DNA of 64,000 nt from Candidatus Enterococcus myersii (GCF_017316025.1 NZ_JAFLVT010000015.1:24926-88925), one strand, 5' to 3'. Shown: positions 10,192 through 18,328, counted from the first letter of the stretch. Notes: generated from the sequence alone by a model not told the origin. Numbers and translations: made by a program.

Positions 10192-10284
10192 TCATCTGAA
10201 AATTAAAATTAAAGTACCAATTACAAATAAAAATAAAATGAGATATAAAAAGAAAGTCCATAATCCTGCAAGAAATTTTCGCAT
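10192..10284 (-). CDS. 30-residue single-span membrane peptide
   Basis: Short frame starting MRKFLAGLWTFF, followed by an unbroken hydrophobic stretch and ending IFR-stop: a positively charged N terminus and one membrane helix. AAGGTG precedes the ATG, and an extended -10 element lies just upstream of that. The stop is 13 bp before the start of the 95-residue gene. Too small for standard gene callers. The function is unknown; it could be a regulator of a membrane complex or simply a leader peptide. Confidence 0.6.
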   Translation of the reverse strand: MRKFLAGLWTFFLYLILFLFVIGTLILIFR

Positions 10285-10301
10285 GAATATCACCTTTTTT
10301 T

Positions 10302-10330
10302 AGTATAACATAACTTGTGATATTCGACAG
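10302..10330 (-). promoter_or_regulatory. Promoter of the small two-gene operon
   Basis: On the minus strand an extended -10 (TGTTATACT, -10 hexamer at 10302-10307) lies about 18 nt before the start codon at 10284. The -35 region is weak (TGTCGA-like), as is common with TGn promoters. Confidence 0.6.
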
Positions 10331-10362
10331 AAATGACATTTTCTAAATGAGAAGTCTATCAG

Positions 10363-11217
10363 TTATTTTGAATCTAATAAAATTTGCTGCAACGTATACG
10401 CTGCATTGGCTGCAATTTTCGTATTTGGATTACGATAGGTTATTAGTGCTTTCCAAAGTGCCCAGCCCTTGGCCCGATTTATGAGCTCTTCATCTAAATT
10501 TGCGAGAAAAACCGAGCGGCTCTCTTTTTCAAAAAAGCTCCAAGCCATAGCGTAATCACAAGCAGGGTCGCCAATAGCCATGATGCCAAAATCAATGACG
10601 CCATGAAGTCGACCTTTTTGTACAATCAAATTTTCTGGTGCGATATCGCCGTGAAGCCAAACAGGTGCGTGTTCCCAAGAAGAAGTAATGGCATTTAGCC
10701 AAATTTTTTCTAATTGCTTTACGGGTAAATCGTTTTGCAAAGTGGTGAAAGTACTTATAACTTCGTCATGATAAACACTAGGACTGGCACCTCTAAAAAA
10801 ATTGTGATTTCCTGCAGCTGGTGCAGTTGTAATAGGTACTTTTTGCAACTCCAGTAAAAATTTAGTTAAGTCCAAGGCCAATAAAGAAAGATTGGCAACG
10901 TTTTTTCTTGTAAGTGTTTCTCCGGAGATGAACTGGTTGACTGACCAAAAAGAAGGATATAAGACACTAGGATGGCCTAAACCAAGTGGTGTTGGAATAT
11001 GAAAACTCAAGTGTTTAGCGAAGACAGGTAGCCAAACACTTGAGTTTTTTATTTGCGGTTCATACTTTGCTGAACGTGGCAGGCGGATTGTCATATTTTG
11101 ACCCAGATGAAAGGTTTAGTTATCATGTCCGCTATTTTTGACAAAGGTAATCTAGAGATCTTGCCATTGGGGAAATTGGTGTGAAATTAAATTTTTAACT
11201 GAAGCAAGCGTTAGCAT
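10363..11217 (-). pseudogene. Aminoglycoside phosphotransferase family gene with two nonsense codons
   Basis: The kinase-like family is recognised by the catalytic loop LHGDIAPENL and the metal-binding IDFGIMAIGDP. The longest intact frame starts at 11094 and lacks the N-terminal lobe. Extending upstream in the same frame gives a convincing N terminus: AAGGAG 7 nt before an ATG at 11217, then FPQWQDL and GHDN..TFHLGQNMTIRLP, as expected for the family (compare WDN.T..LG..M..RLP). It is interrupted by TAG at codon 22 (11152-11154) and TAA at codon 34 (11116-11118). Both are one base from sense codons. The gene is probably inactive, although a truncated product from 11094 cannot be excluded. 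Confidence 0.8.
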
Positions 11218-11350
11218 CGGGGTTCTCCTTTAAAAAAGCTGATTTTGACCCGTTAATGGTTAGTGAGTCAGGCAATTACGAGTGAAGAAATCGATAAAAT
11301 TCATATGTAAAGCTGAGACTATAAAAAACTTTGGGTACTTTTTGTGCAAT

Positions 11351-11398
11351 AAATAAAAAAAGCTTACAAATCTGTATGAAAACACAGTTTGTAAACCT
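11351..11398 (-). terminator. Original terminator of tRNA-Gly, now separated by the island
   Basis: On the minus strand GTTTACAAACTGT pairs with an ACAGATTTGTAAGC arm (one bulge) and is followed by a T run. It lies directly downstream of the partial tRNA-Gly copy at 11408-11455, so it was probably the tRNA terminator before integration. Confidence 0.75.
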
Positions 11399-11407
11399 AT
11401 AATAAAA

Positions 11408-11455
11408 GCGGGTGACGAGAATCGAACTCGCGACGGAAGCTTGGGAAGCTTCTGT
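11408..11455. repeat. Distal attachment-site copy: tRNA-Gly 3' end fragment
   Basis: 48 bp identical to 18524-18571, i.e. the 3' two-thirds of tRNA-Gly(CCC) from the acceptor to the anticodon region. It carries no 5' half of the tRNA; the identity stops just past the anticodon arm. This is the expected product of tyrosine-recombinase integration into a tRNA gene. Confidence 0.92.
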
Positions 11456-11515
11456 GTTAGTAGCAAAGCCCTTGAATCCTTGCTATATCAGCACTTTCGC
11501 AATACCAATACTAAC

Positions 11516-11572
11516 TAGTTTAGATAATAGTTTAGGTTCTTGAAAACAAAAAATGTGGGGCACATAGGAAAG
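11516..11572. repeat. Left-end arm sites and 19-bp inverted-repeat copy
   Basis: TAGTTTAGATAATAGTTTAG at 11516-11535 is repeated exactly at 18417-18436 near the other end. At 11554-11572 a 19-bp sequence (TGTGGGGCACATAGGAAAG) occurs again in inverted orientation at 17149-17167, just before the integrase start. These look like integrase/excisionase arm-binding sites. Confidence 0.6.
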
Positions 11573-11626
11573 AAGTGGTATTCAGATTACCTATTCAATA
11601 TTGAGATTAATTCTGCTAGTGATTCA

Positions 11627-11794
11627 TTAAGCTACACTATTTAAAACTATCAATTCTTCTAAACTTGTCTTGTCCATTTTACTTTTTTCGGGTGAAAGTA
11701 ATTCAGGATTATTAATCTTATTTTTATGAAATTCCTTTACATTTATCCCGCTTAAATACTTTACGTTCTCATTAAATGTTGTATTAGTCTTCAT
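11627..11794 (-). CDS. Possible 55-residue protein or gene fragment
   Basis: Hydrophilic, lysine- and glutamate-rich frame beginning MKTNTTFNENVKYLSGINV. It remains open for nine codons upstream of the ATG before a stop. No convincing ribosome site is seen (AGGA only). It could be the tail of a decayed element gene. Found in the otherwise gene-free 11456-11948 stretch between the left attachment site and napA. Confidence 0.3.
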   Translation of the reverse strand: MKTNTTFNENVKYLSGINVKEFHKNKINNPELLSPEKSKMDKTSLEELIVLNSVA

Positions 11795-11851
11795 CGGTCC
11801 TGCAATTGGGTTCCTACTCCCCGTCTATCCACAAAAATGTGAAAAAAGCCT

Positions 11852-11904
11852 AAAAACGACAGATTAAGCAAATTTGAATATCTTACTTAGCCTGTCGTTT
11901 TTTT
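11852..11904. terminator. Terminator downstream of napA
   Basis: Eleven-base arms AAAAACGACAG (11853-11863) and CTGTCGTTTTT (11892-11902) with A and T runs outside; about 45 bp past the napA stop, active in either direction. Confidence 0.75.
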
Positions 11905-11948
11905 ACAAGTTAGTTGGACCGACAAGGACAATCTAAGTCGAATCACGC

Positions 11949-13097
11949 TTATCCATAGACTTTTTTAGTAAAGTGTTTTAATAAAAATGGTGAGGATAAG
12001 GTTGTAAGTAAGATGATTAAAATAAAAGCTGAGTAATTGCTTGCTGATACTAACTGTGCTTGAAAACCTAACTGAACAATAATCAAAGCCATCTCACCTC
12101 TGGAAACCATTCCTGATCCTACCATTAAGCTACTATCGTTGCTAAATCCTACAAGTTTGCCGCCAATAAAACCGCCAAATAATTTCGAAATTATCGCCAA
12201 CACTGTTATTACTACAATCAGAAGCAATTGTGCACCCAAACTCCCGAAAGTAACTTCTAAACCAATGCTTACGAAAAAGACTGGGATAAACACTGCATAG
12301 CCGATTGCCTCAACATTCAGCTGGACTTCTTCCCAAACCTTGGTCTGACCAATCGCAACTCCTGTGAAAAAAGCACCAATAACCGAACTTAGCCCAATTA
12401 AATCGGCCAAATAAGACATACTCAAACACAAAATTAACGAAACGATAATCACAGACGATTCAGCTAATAATTTTTTACTTAATTTCATTAAATAAGGAGC
12501 ACCCCAACGAATAAGAAAAAGTACTGCAATGAAGAACAGTATCTGCTCCCCAATCATGAGTACTAAAGAAGTATCGCTGTTGCTTTTCCCACCTAAAAAG
12601 GACATACTCAAGCTGACAATTAGCACGACTAAGATATCATCAACAACAGATGCACCTAAAATGGTTGACCCCTCTTTTGTATTGACAACATTCAACTCTT
12701 TTAATACTTCGACTGAGATACTAACGGAGGTTGCAGCTAAAATCAAGCCTAGAAAAAAGGACTCATTTAGGTTAATATGAAAAAGACTTCCTCCAATTGT
12801 TCCAAGTATGACTGGAAATAAAATTCCTAACGTTGCAACGAACATGCCCGGTCGAAAATACTTTTTAAGCAACGATAAGTCACTTTCTATCCCTGCTAAA
12901 AACATCAACAAGATAACCCCAATTTCAGAAAAATCTTCTACTAAAATATCAGGATGTACTAACTTCAAACCGGCATTCCCTAAAAGTATACCAATCAATA
13001 ATTGACCAATCACAGCCGGTATACCAAGTCGTCTTGAAAAATGACTGGCTATTGTCGTACCAATTAAAATTAAACATAAGACACCGATAAATTCCAC
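11949..13097 (-). CDS. napA: Na+/H+ antiporter of the NapA (CPA2) type
   Basis: Membrane protein of 382 residues with about 11-13 helices that would exchange Na+ (or Li+) for H+. The N-terminal region FSRRLGIPAVIGQLLIGILLGNAG is typical of the family, and the ion-binding pair of aspartates appears in GASVVDDILVV. Length is close to Enterococcus hirae NapA. GTG at 13097 is preferred because GGAAGG lies 9 nt upstream; a GTG three codons earlier abuts that site. It has no element-linked partner and is the main cargo of the island, possibly helping survival in salt or at alkaline pH. Host-encoded origin elsewhere is likely. Confidence 0.85.
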   Translation of the reverse strand: MEFIGVLCLILIGTTIASHFSRRLGIPAVIGQLLIGILLGNAGLKLVHPDILVEDFSEIGVILLMFLAGIESDLSLLKKYFRPGMFVATLGILFPVILGTIGGSLFHINLNESFFLGLILAATSVSISVEVLKELNVVNTKEGSTILGASVVDDILVVLIVSLSMSFLGGKSNSDTSLVLMIGEQILFFIAVLFLIRWGAPYLMKLSKKLLAESSVIIVSLILCLSMSYLADLIGLSSVIGAFFTGVAIGQTKVWEEVQLNVEAIGYAVFIPVFFVSIGLEVTFGSLGAQLLLIVVITVLAIISKLFGGFIGGKLVGFSNDSSLMVGSGMVSRGEMALIIVQLGFQAQLVSASNYSAFILIILLTTLSSPFLLKHFTKKVYG

Positions 13098-13729
13098 TAT
13101 CCTCACCCTTCCATAGGTAACTATTTTTAGACGTTTTACATGAAGTAATTTCTAAAAAATACCATTAAAATTATTCTAATAGAAGATCCGTGTAAAGGAA
13201 AGTATTCTACTCTAGAATTATTTCGTACGAAGAATACTCAGCGCCTCCTTTTCAATAATCTAGCTCCAATACGGAAGATATACACCTACAATTCTTCGGA
13301 ATTTATTTCTAATTTTCTAACAAAATAATTTCATCCGTCTTGTAATAGCATTGTTCTCCTGTCACGCCCAGTTGAGATTCTCAAATCCACCTTTGATCCT
13401 ATCCCAATTCACAAGCTTCTGTTCTTTCCCTTTCTCTATCAATATTTTTACAATAGAACTATAAAATAGTTTAGAAAATACTTAGGTACTAGAAAACAGA
13501 AAATATGTGATACATAGATAAACGCTATAGTAATAATAACGATGTTATTCATTAAATTACCCCAAATAAAAAATCGATATTTTATTATTTTTAGGACGAT
13601 TTTCTAATACATAAGTACCTAAGTTAGATCCTATATTAAATGACATCAATAAATAGTAAAGATGCAAAGCTGAAAACTAAATTGTGTAGCTTATATGAAA
13701 GAGAATCTAATTTTTTAAACTTCCTTTAT
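13098..13729. other. Gene-free stretch with degenerate left-end repeat
   Basis: No open frame of substance. At 13467-13517 lies a ~50-bp sequence clearly similar (roughly four in five bases) to the element's left end at 11516-11567: TAGTTTAGA, then CTTAGGT, GAAAACAGAAAAT, ATGTG and CATAG in the same order. An 11-bp perfect inverted repeat (ACTTAGGTACT 13480-13490, AGTACCTAAGT 13614-13624) encloses about 145 bp. The napA promoter must lie at the left edge. Confidence 0.5.
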
Positions 13730-14261
13730 TTAGGGGTTTCGAATAGATTGTTCTATATCTTTCATGTTTTGCGCATCATTCTCGTAGCCAAGTAAGTCTA
13801 ACATGTCTATATAGATAGTGCTGTCTATCTCGAAGTCACCTGTGATCGCATGGTATAAAGAGGTGAAAAATTTCCAGTAAATTCGACCTTTCATAAAATC
13901 GCTATCCTCTGATTCTGCATAGAGTGCTTTTAAAAGTTCTGGAATTTTATCATAAGTACCCCTCTCAAAAGAAAGTATTAAGGAGTTGATTAAAAATTTA
14001 ATCAATACAAGCTTATATTTATAACAAGTTTTAAATTTCTCGAACTGAGTTAATGTATCTTTCAGGTTAAACGATAAATAATTATTTTCGAAAAAAGAGA
14101 GGCAATTTGTATACATCGCTAATTCAAAATACCCCCAATCGGATACTTTTTCTAAGTAATTATATAAAATCGCAACGTCTTCATTTGTAGCTGTTATTAT
14201 GGCTGAGAAAGTGATTATTAAAAAACTAGCGATATTTAGGTTATTACGCCAATAAACATTA
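13730..14261 (-). pseudogene. Truncated Rgg/GadR/MutR-type regulator, C-terminal part
   Basis: About 175 residues resembling the helical C-terminal peptide-sensing domain of Rgg regulators: LYNYLEKVSDWGYFELAMYTN matches the conserved WGYYEL region. The N-terminal HTH DNA-binding domain (~100 residues) is missing. The frame continues upstream, but only through a hairpin terminator and the end of the preceding gene in another frame, so no real start exists. It is probably a remnant and could not bind DNA by itself. Confidence 0.6.
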
Positions 14262-14267
14262 TTATAA

Positions 14268-14305
14268 ATGGGTAGGAATACGGAATTTCCTACCCATTCT
14301 TTTTT
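14268..14305. terminator. Hairpin between element gene and Rgg remnant
   Basis: Perfect 11-bp stem ATGGGTAGGAA (14268-14278) with TTCCTACCCAT (14287-14297), 8-nt loop. A T run follows on the plus strand; on the minus strand the tail is a weaker TTTATAAT. It closes the relaxase-linked transcript. Confidence 0.75.
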
Positions 14306-14687
14306 ATTTCTGATGCTCAAATAGAACAATCTTATCTGCTTTGTAATACATCGGGTGTCCGGCCATGCTTGATTGTAGGTTCTCAAATCGGCATTTGACA
14401 CTATCGCGTTTCATAATCTCGTCATTGTCAATCGGATGATCTAAGGTATTGACGGTAACTTGCGTTGCTTTTTTACGGAATTGTCCTTCTAGGATGGTGA
14501 CCGAATATTTGTACCCGATAATCTCATCAGTATAAAAGTTTCTTGGTTTGTTTTCGCGATCTAGAATGACCTGACCATTTTCATCGGTTCGGGTTTCAGT
14601 CGCAAACTTCGGAGTGACCTCATCTAGTTCAAAGGTTGGGCCAATGGCTCCGAAATCAAAATCGTTGATACTTAACATTTTTGGCAT
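14304..14687 (-). CDS. Conserved-looking element protein, possibly YdcP/DUF961-like
   Basis: 127-residue soluble protein encoded just after the relaxase. It contains GYKYSVTILEGQFRKKATQVTVN and ends in a VKCRFENLQSSM segment, reminiscent of small accessory proteins in Tn916/ICE transfer modules. The family assignment is uncertain. GGAAG lies upstream of the ATG. Its place between the relaxase and a terminator suggests an auxiliary role in element replication or mobilisation. Confidence 0.6.
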   Translation of the reverse strand: MPKMLSINDFDFGAIGPTFELDEVTPKFATETRTDENGQVILDRENKPRNFYTDEIIGYKYSVTILEGQFRKKATQVTVNTLDHPIDNDEIMKRDSVKCRFENLQSSMAGHPMYYKADKIVLFEHQK

Positions 14688-14751
14688 CGTATCTTCTTCC
14701 TTTCTTTGCTATACTTGGTTTAGAAATTTTTTTAACAGAGCGTTCGTTCAC

Positions 14752-15852
14752 TTATTGGGAAGTAACGGACGCTTTTTTGGTGCGTTCTTGAATAAGCGGA
14801 ATCAAATCGGGACGTTGTTGCTCACTGACGTATTGAATCATGCGATCAGAAAGTTCGGGGGTCCATTCATAATTGGGACGAATCTCTAACAAACTTGGAT
14901 CAATCCCGACACCCTCATGATGCAAGAAAAAGAGTGCCTGAGTTAATGCCATGGGCCCACCGTATTCATACCAGTTCAAGGAACGATCAAAGCCACTCAC
15001 TTGATATTGCCGGGTGATAGTAGGAACCAGACTTGGTTTTAGGTAGTCCTGCCACCAACGACAGACCTGCTTTAAGGAGCCGTCAGTATAAAAGGTAAGT
15101 TCCGTTTGTAGAAATCCGCGAATTAAGTTTGCGATACATTGATCTTGCGGTAAAAAAGCAATGGTTCGAAAGAGACTATCTGCCACGTCATTTCGAGTTT
15201 CGACTTCCAACCGAATTTGTGGAGCCCGAGCCAGAATTTCCTCTTGTTTCACTCCATCAAAATCTTTGGCCATTTCTTTGGCTTTGTCGTAGGCCCGAAA
15301 CATACAAGCCGATCCTCGAACGCCGATACTAACCGTTTTTGCTCGTTGTTTGGCATTAAACTCGCTGTCATGGAGTTGATAGCTTCGTCCTTTTGAAAGG
15401 AATTGCTTCCGTTTCAACTTATTGTGGAGTTGTTCTACCGTGAAGTAGGGCACTTCATTGTAATCATCTAAGGCTAAATCTAGCCGCTTGATTTCAAAGG
15501 TGAAGGCGGTTTGACTAGCATACTCGTAAAAACGGGTGGCGAGTTCTTGAAAGACATTCGCCTTGGGGTTATACGAAAGCATAATCCATTCATAGGTAGT
15601 ACAGGCTTGTCCGCTCAAGACAAGGGTTCCCCGTTCTTTGGCCTTTTCTGGTTGGTGATAGGTATAGTATTTGAGAAAGCCACAGGTGTACACAATATCG
15701 TATTCTTCATGTTTTAAACTGCCTGCTTGAATCGAGACGGATTCTAAACTGATTTTTAATAAGTCTTGAAAGACCGTCTGATAACTGACTTGATGCAAGA
15801 CCGCTTGAAACCAATCTACTTTTCCTAGCACATTCTGGGTACTTTTGGTCAT
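14752..15852 (-). CDS. Rep_trans-family relaxase/replication initiator (MobT-like)
   Basis: 366-residue protein of the rolling-circle initiator superfamily that includes Tn916 Orf20/MobT. Conserved segments are KRLDLALDDYN, with metal-ligand acidic residues, FRAYDKAKEM with the presumed nicking tyrosine, and APQIRLEVETRN. The ATG at 15852 follows AAAGGAGGTGA with ideal spacing; an upstream in-frame start at 15957 would add 35 residues lacking homology. It would nick the element's origin for plasmid-like replication after excision and/or for conjugal mobilisation by a helper element. The GC-rich region upstream is the best candidate origin. Confidence 0.82.
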   Translation of the reverse strand: MTKSTQNVLGKVDWFQAVLHQVSYQTVFQDLLKISLESVSIQAGSLKHEEYDIVYTCGFLKYYTYHQPEKAKERGTLVLSGQACTTYEWIMLSYNPKANVFQELATRFYEYASQTAFTFEIKRLDLALDDYNEVPYFTVEQLHNKLKRKQFLSKGRSYQLHDSEFNAKQRAKTVSIGVRGSACMFRAYDKAKEMAKDFDGVKQEEILARAPQIRLEVETRNDVADSLFRTIAFLPQDQCIANLIRGFLQTELTFYTDGSLKQVCRWWQDYLKPSLVPTITRQYQVSGFDRSLNWYEYGGPMALTQALFFLHHEGVGIDPSLLEIRPNYEWTPELSDRMIQYVSEQQRPDLIPLIQERTKKASVTSQ

Positions 15853-16154
15853 TTGGTCACCTCCTTTAAAATTTGTGATTGTTCGCAAATTATTTTTGTC
15901 GTGAAAAAGCTTGGTAGTATCGTCTTTTTTTGCATTTTTCCGGTAGTTATTAGCCATTATTTTTCTCTTTATAAGGTGCTATTAGAAAGGCACCTTACGC
16001 TTAGCCAGTGTCTGGTGTTCGCAAAAGACCTGTGCGTTCCACGCGTCCGTAAGCCTCGCCTGCTGATTGGCTTTCAGCCATCACAGTCGAGGCAACGGCT
16101 GCGGCAACCACACCAACCCAACACCGGCTCCTTTCCTTGGCCCCACACCCTTGT
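15853..16154. other. GC-rich candidate oriT / double-strand origin
   Basis: No gene. The segment 16000-16150 is visibly richer in G+C than everything around it. It holds an 8-bp perfect inverted repeat TAAGGTGC (15972-15979)/GCACCTTA (15990-15997), and a larger hairpin GCCTCG (16053-16058)/CGAGGC (16088-16093) with an inner TGGCT-TTC-AGCCA stem. Lying directly before the relaxase gene, it is the natural place for a nick site. No known oriT core was recognised. Confidence 0.5.
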
Positions 16155-16418
16155 TTAGTTTTGATAGGTTAATAACCAGCTTCTCACCGCCTGAATGCTG
16201 TATAAAACCATACCTGAGTCCAATCGAATTTCTGGACAGCCCTGAAGAACCCATTCTTTCAATGTATTAACACTCACATCGAAATGCGCCGCACAATATT
16301 TTTGTTTGACGATATCCTGTTGGGTTTGTGTTTCTTCCAAGCGGGTTTCTAACAGGGCAAAGAATTGATTGGTCTGATCTTTTTGCCAATCCAGGAGCGC
16401 TTGTTCCAATACCGACAT
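16155..16418 (-). CDS. Excisionase-like helix-turn-helix protein
   Basis: 87-residue protein. The C-terminal half (FDVSVNTLKEWVLQGCPEIR and following) looks like a MerR/Xis-type winged HTH, and the N-terminal part is a charged helix. The ATG at 16418 is chosen because GGAGG lies 8 nt upstream; the earlier in-frame GTG at 16427 falls inside that site. It is the first gene of the leftward transcript with the relaxase, under the promoter at 16491-16519. Directionality factor or relaxase accessory are both possible. Confidence 0.65.
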   Translation of the reverse strand: MSVLEQALLDWQKDQTNQFFALLETRLEETQTQQDIVKQKYCAAHFDVSVNTLKEWVLQGCPEIRLDSGMVLYSIQAVRSWLLTYQN

Positions 16419-16490
16419 TCTTTCCACCTCCTTATATTTCTTTTTAAAACTAAAAGAACTATAAATAAATAAAATAGTATCTTTTCGTAC

Positions 16491-16595
16491 ACTCTACCGC
16501 GATCTAAAATAGATGTCAAGTATATTTTAAAAGTTTACTTGAAATACTATTTAGTTTATTTTTCACTTGAATTTTTCAGGGAAAGCGCTTATGAT
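16491..16595. promoter_or_regulatory. Divergent promoters and repressor operator of the element
   Basis: Leftward promoter: -35 TTGACA (minus strand, 16514-16519), 17 nt, -10 TAGAGT (16491-16496). Rightward promoter for the repressor: -35 TTGAAT (16567-16572), 17 nt, -10 TATGAT (16590-16595). An inverted repeat TCAAGTA (16516-16522)/TACTTGA (16536-16542) covers the leftward -35, and another ACTTGAA half-site lies at 16565-16571. The arrangement suggests the repressor silences the leftward operon. Confidence 0.7.
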
Positions 16596-16613
16596 AGACC
16601 CGAGGTGAGGAAA

Positions 16614-17135
16614 ATGATAGAAAACTTTGGCGGCAATGTCGCACGTTTACGAAAAGAAATGGGACTTTCCCAAACGGAATTGGCCGAAAAGATTGGTGTG
16701 CAAAAACAAACCATCTCCAATATCGAACGGGGAATCCGTTACCCGACCTTTGAGAGCTTAGAAAAATTTGCGACGGTCTTTCATGCGACACCGATTCAGC
16801 TCTTTGGTTCACCAAAAGAGATTGCGGTCTCCGAAACAACGGTTATTCTCGATCGCATTGACGAGTACGATCAAAAAGTCCAAAACTTGTTTACTTTGGC
16901 GAAAATTTTGAATAGCCATACAGTGAAAGAGATAGACGAGGTAGCAGAAAAGCTAGCCTTTATTGAACGTTTCTTTACCCCGCAAATGCGTTTGGATGAA
17001 GACGGAAATCCAATTTTGGATCGTCATGGGAAACCAGAGATGAAACCAGTCTTCTTTGACAACTTACCATTTGAAGAAATCGAGAAAACCGCAAAAGACT
17101 TGGCTTTTATTCAAGAAGCGCAACAGAACAAGTAA
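16614..17135 (+). CDS. Phage-type XRE repressor of the element
   Basis: 173-residue regulator with an N-terminal HTH_3 domain (about residues 5-60) showing RLRKEMGLSQTELAEKIGV and QKQTISNIERG. The C-terminal part is acidic and of unknown fold, with no LexA-type peptidase motif. The ATG at 16614 follows a GAGG site and fits the promoter at 16567-16595; an earlier frame start at 16539 lies upstream of that promoter. It probably represses the divergent xis/relaxase genes by the TCAAGTA operator. Confidence 0.82.
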   Translation: MIENFGGNVARLRKEMGLSQTELAEKIGVQKQTISNIERGIRYPTFESLEKFATVFHATPIQLFGSPKEIAVSETTVILDRIDEYDQKVQNLFTLAKILNSHTVKEIDEVAEKLAFIERFFTPQMRLDEDGNPILDRHGKPEMKPVFFDNLPFEEIEKTAKDLAFIQEAQQNK

Positions 17136-17148
17136 CAAAAGTTCATTC

Positions 17149-17167
17149 CTTTCCTATGTGCCCCACA
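17149..17167. repeat. 19-bp inverted copy of a left-end sequence upstream of int
   Basis: CTTTCCTATGTGCCCCACA here is the exact reverse complement of 11554-11572. It sits between the repressor gene and the integrase start, so binding of Int or Xis there could also control int expression. Confidence 0.6.
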
Positions 17168-17185
17168 CATGAGAAGGAGAAAAAA

Positions 17186-18328
17186 ATGCCAACATACACA
17201 CAATATCAAAAAAGCAATGGAGCAAATTTATGGCGAGTGACGGGATATCTTGGAGTAAATCCCGAGACAAAGAAGCAAGTTAACATTAATAAAGGAGGCT
17301 TTCTCACTCAGAAAGCTGCTAAAGCTTATTATCGTCAAGTTTCGTATGACATTTTAAAAAATGGGTTTCAAAATCACAAAGATGCAACATTCAAGGAAAT
17401 CTATGAACTATGGTTAGAGACGTACGAGCTTACCGTGAAAGAATCAAGTTTTGTAAAACTTAAGCAAAAATTTGACATTCATATTTTGCCAACTTTTGGA
17501 GAGAAAGAAATCAAAAAAATAGGGGTATCCGATGTTCAAAAATTTGCCAATTCCATGAGAGAAAAGAATACTCAATTTAAAGAGTATGTTTCAAACGTCT
17601 CTCGGATTTTTGATTTTGCTATTAAGCAAGGTTATGTATCCGAAAATCCAGCAAAAAAAATTGTCATGCCAAGAAAGAAAAAGAACCTTCAAGAAAAGGA
17701 AATAAACTTTTATACCAAAGACGAGCTTAAAAAGTTATTGGAGTATGCAAAAAACAATGAACCTTTTCAAATCTATACATTCTTTTTCTTGCTTGCGAAT
17801 ACAGGTTGTAGACAAGGTGAGATTTTGGGTTTGCAATGGGATTGCATTAATTTTGAGGAAAAAGTACTTACCATAAAACAGACTTTGACTCGTGGGAAAA
17901 ACAGAAGGCAATATCTTGAGGAACCAAAAACTAAGAAGTCTAGAAGAAAAATCCCGTTAACCGATGAGACAATTTCTATCTTGAAAAAGTGGCGTCTGAT
18001 TCAGAAAGAGGAGTGTCTAAAATTAGGTGTCAATATCTTTGATGGGAAACAGTTTGTCTTTTGTGATGAAAAAGGTGAACCCATTCAACTGTCACATCCA
18101 AGACTTTGGTTACACAGAATCTCAAAGCGTGCTGGAATTCCTAAACTAAGTCCTCACGCACTTCGACACACTTTCGCAACCATTCTAATTGGACAAGGTA
18201 TTAATTTTAAAACCGTTTCAGAGCTGCTAGGGCACTCCAGTGTTTCAATGACGTTGGATACCTACGCAGGAGTTTATCAAGAAGAGAAAATAGACTCGAT
18301 TAATCTCTTGGCGAACGCTCTAAGCTAA
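17186..18328 (+). CDS. int: Tyrosine site-specific integrase
   Basis: 380-residue recombinase of the phage/Tn916 type. An N-terminal arm-binding domain, a core-binding SAM-like domain (about residues 65-150) and the catalytic domain are seen. The catalytic residues are Arg in GCRQGEIL, His-x-x-Arg in HALRHTFAT, His in LLGHSSV and the nucleophile Tyr in TLDTYAGVY. The ATG at 17186 follows AAGGAG; the upstream in-frame ATG at 17156 lacks a site. Located next to the tRNA-Gly attachment site, it would integrate and excise the element. Confidence 0.93.
   Translation: MPTYTQYQKSNGANLWRVTGYLGVNPETKKQVNINKGGFLTQKAAKAYYRQVSYDILKNGFQNHKDATFKEIYELWLETYELTVKESSFVKLKQKFDIHILPTFGEKEIKKIGVSDVQKFANSMREKNTQFKEYVSNVSRIFDFAIKQGYVSENPAKKIVMPRKKKNLQEKEINFYTKDELKKLLEYAKNNEPFQIYTFFFLLANTGCRQGEILGLQWDCINFEEKVLTIKQTLTRGKNRRQYLEEPKTKKSRRKIPLTDETISILKKWRLIQKEECLKLGVNIFDGKQFVFCDEKGEPIQLSHPRLWLHRISKRAGIPKLSPHALRHTFATILIGQGINFKTVSELLGHSSVSMTLDTYAGVYQEEKIDSINLLANALS

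Noticed and set aside
11408..11455. A second tRNA-Gly gene
   Set aside because: The 5' half is missing; only the 48-bp att duplicate is present.
13480..13624. A 145-bp MITE bounded by the 11-bp inverted repeat
   Set aside because: No target-site duplication is visible and one arm is part of the left-end-like repeat, so a transposon call is unsupported.
13730..14401. A complete 223-residue Rgg gene
   Set aside because: Its first ~45 codons are the wrong-frame reading of the preceding gene's end and of a terminator hairpin; no HTH is present.
16579..16594. AAAGCGCTTATGA in the repressor promoter as a cre box
   Set aside because: Only 11 of 14 positions, and it overlaps a -35/-10 spacer of an element promoter; probably coincidental.
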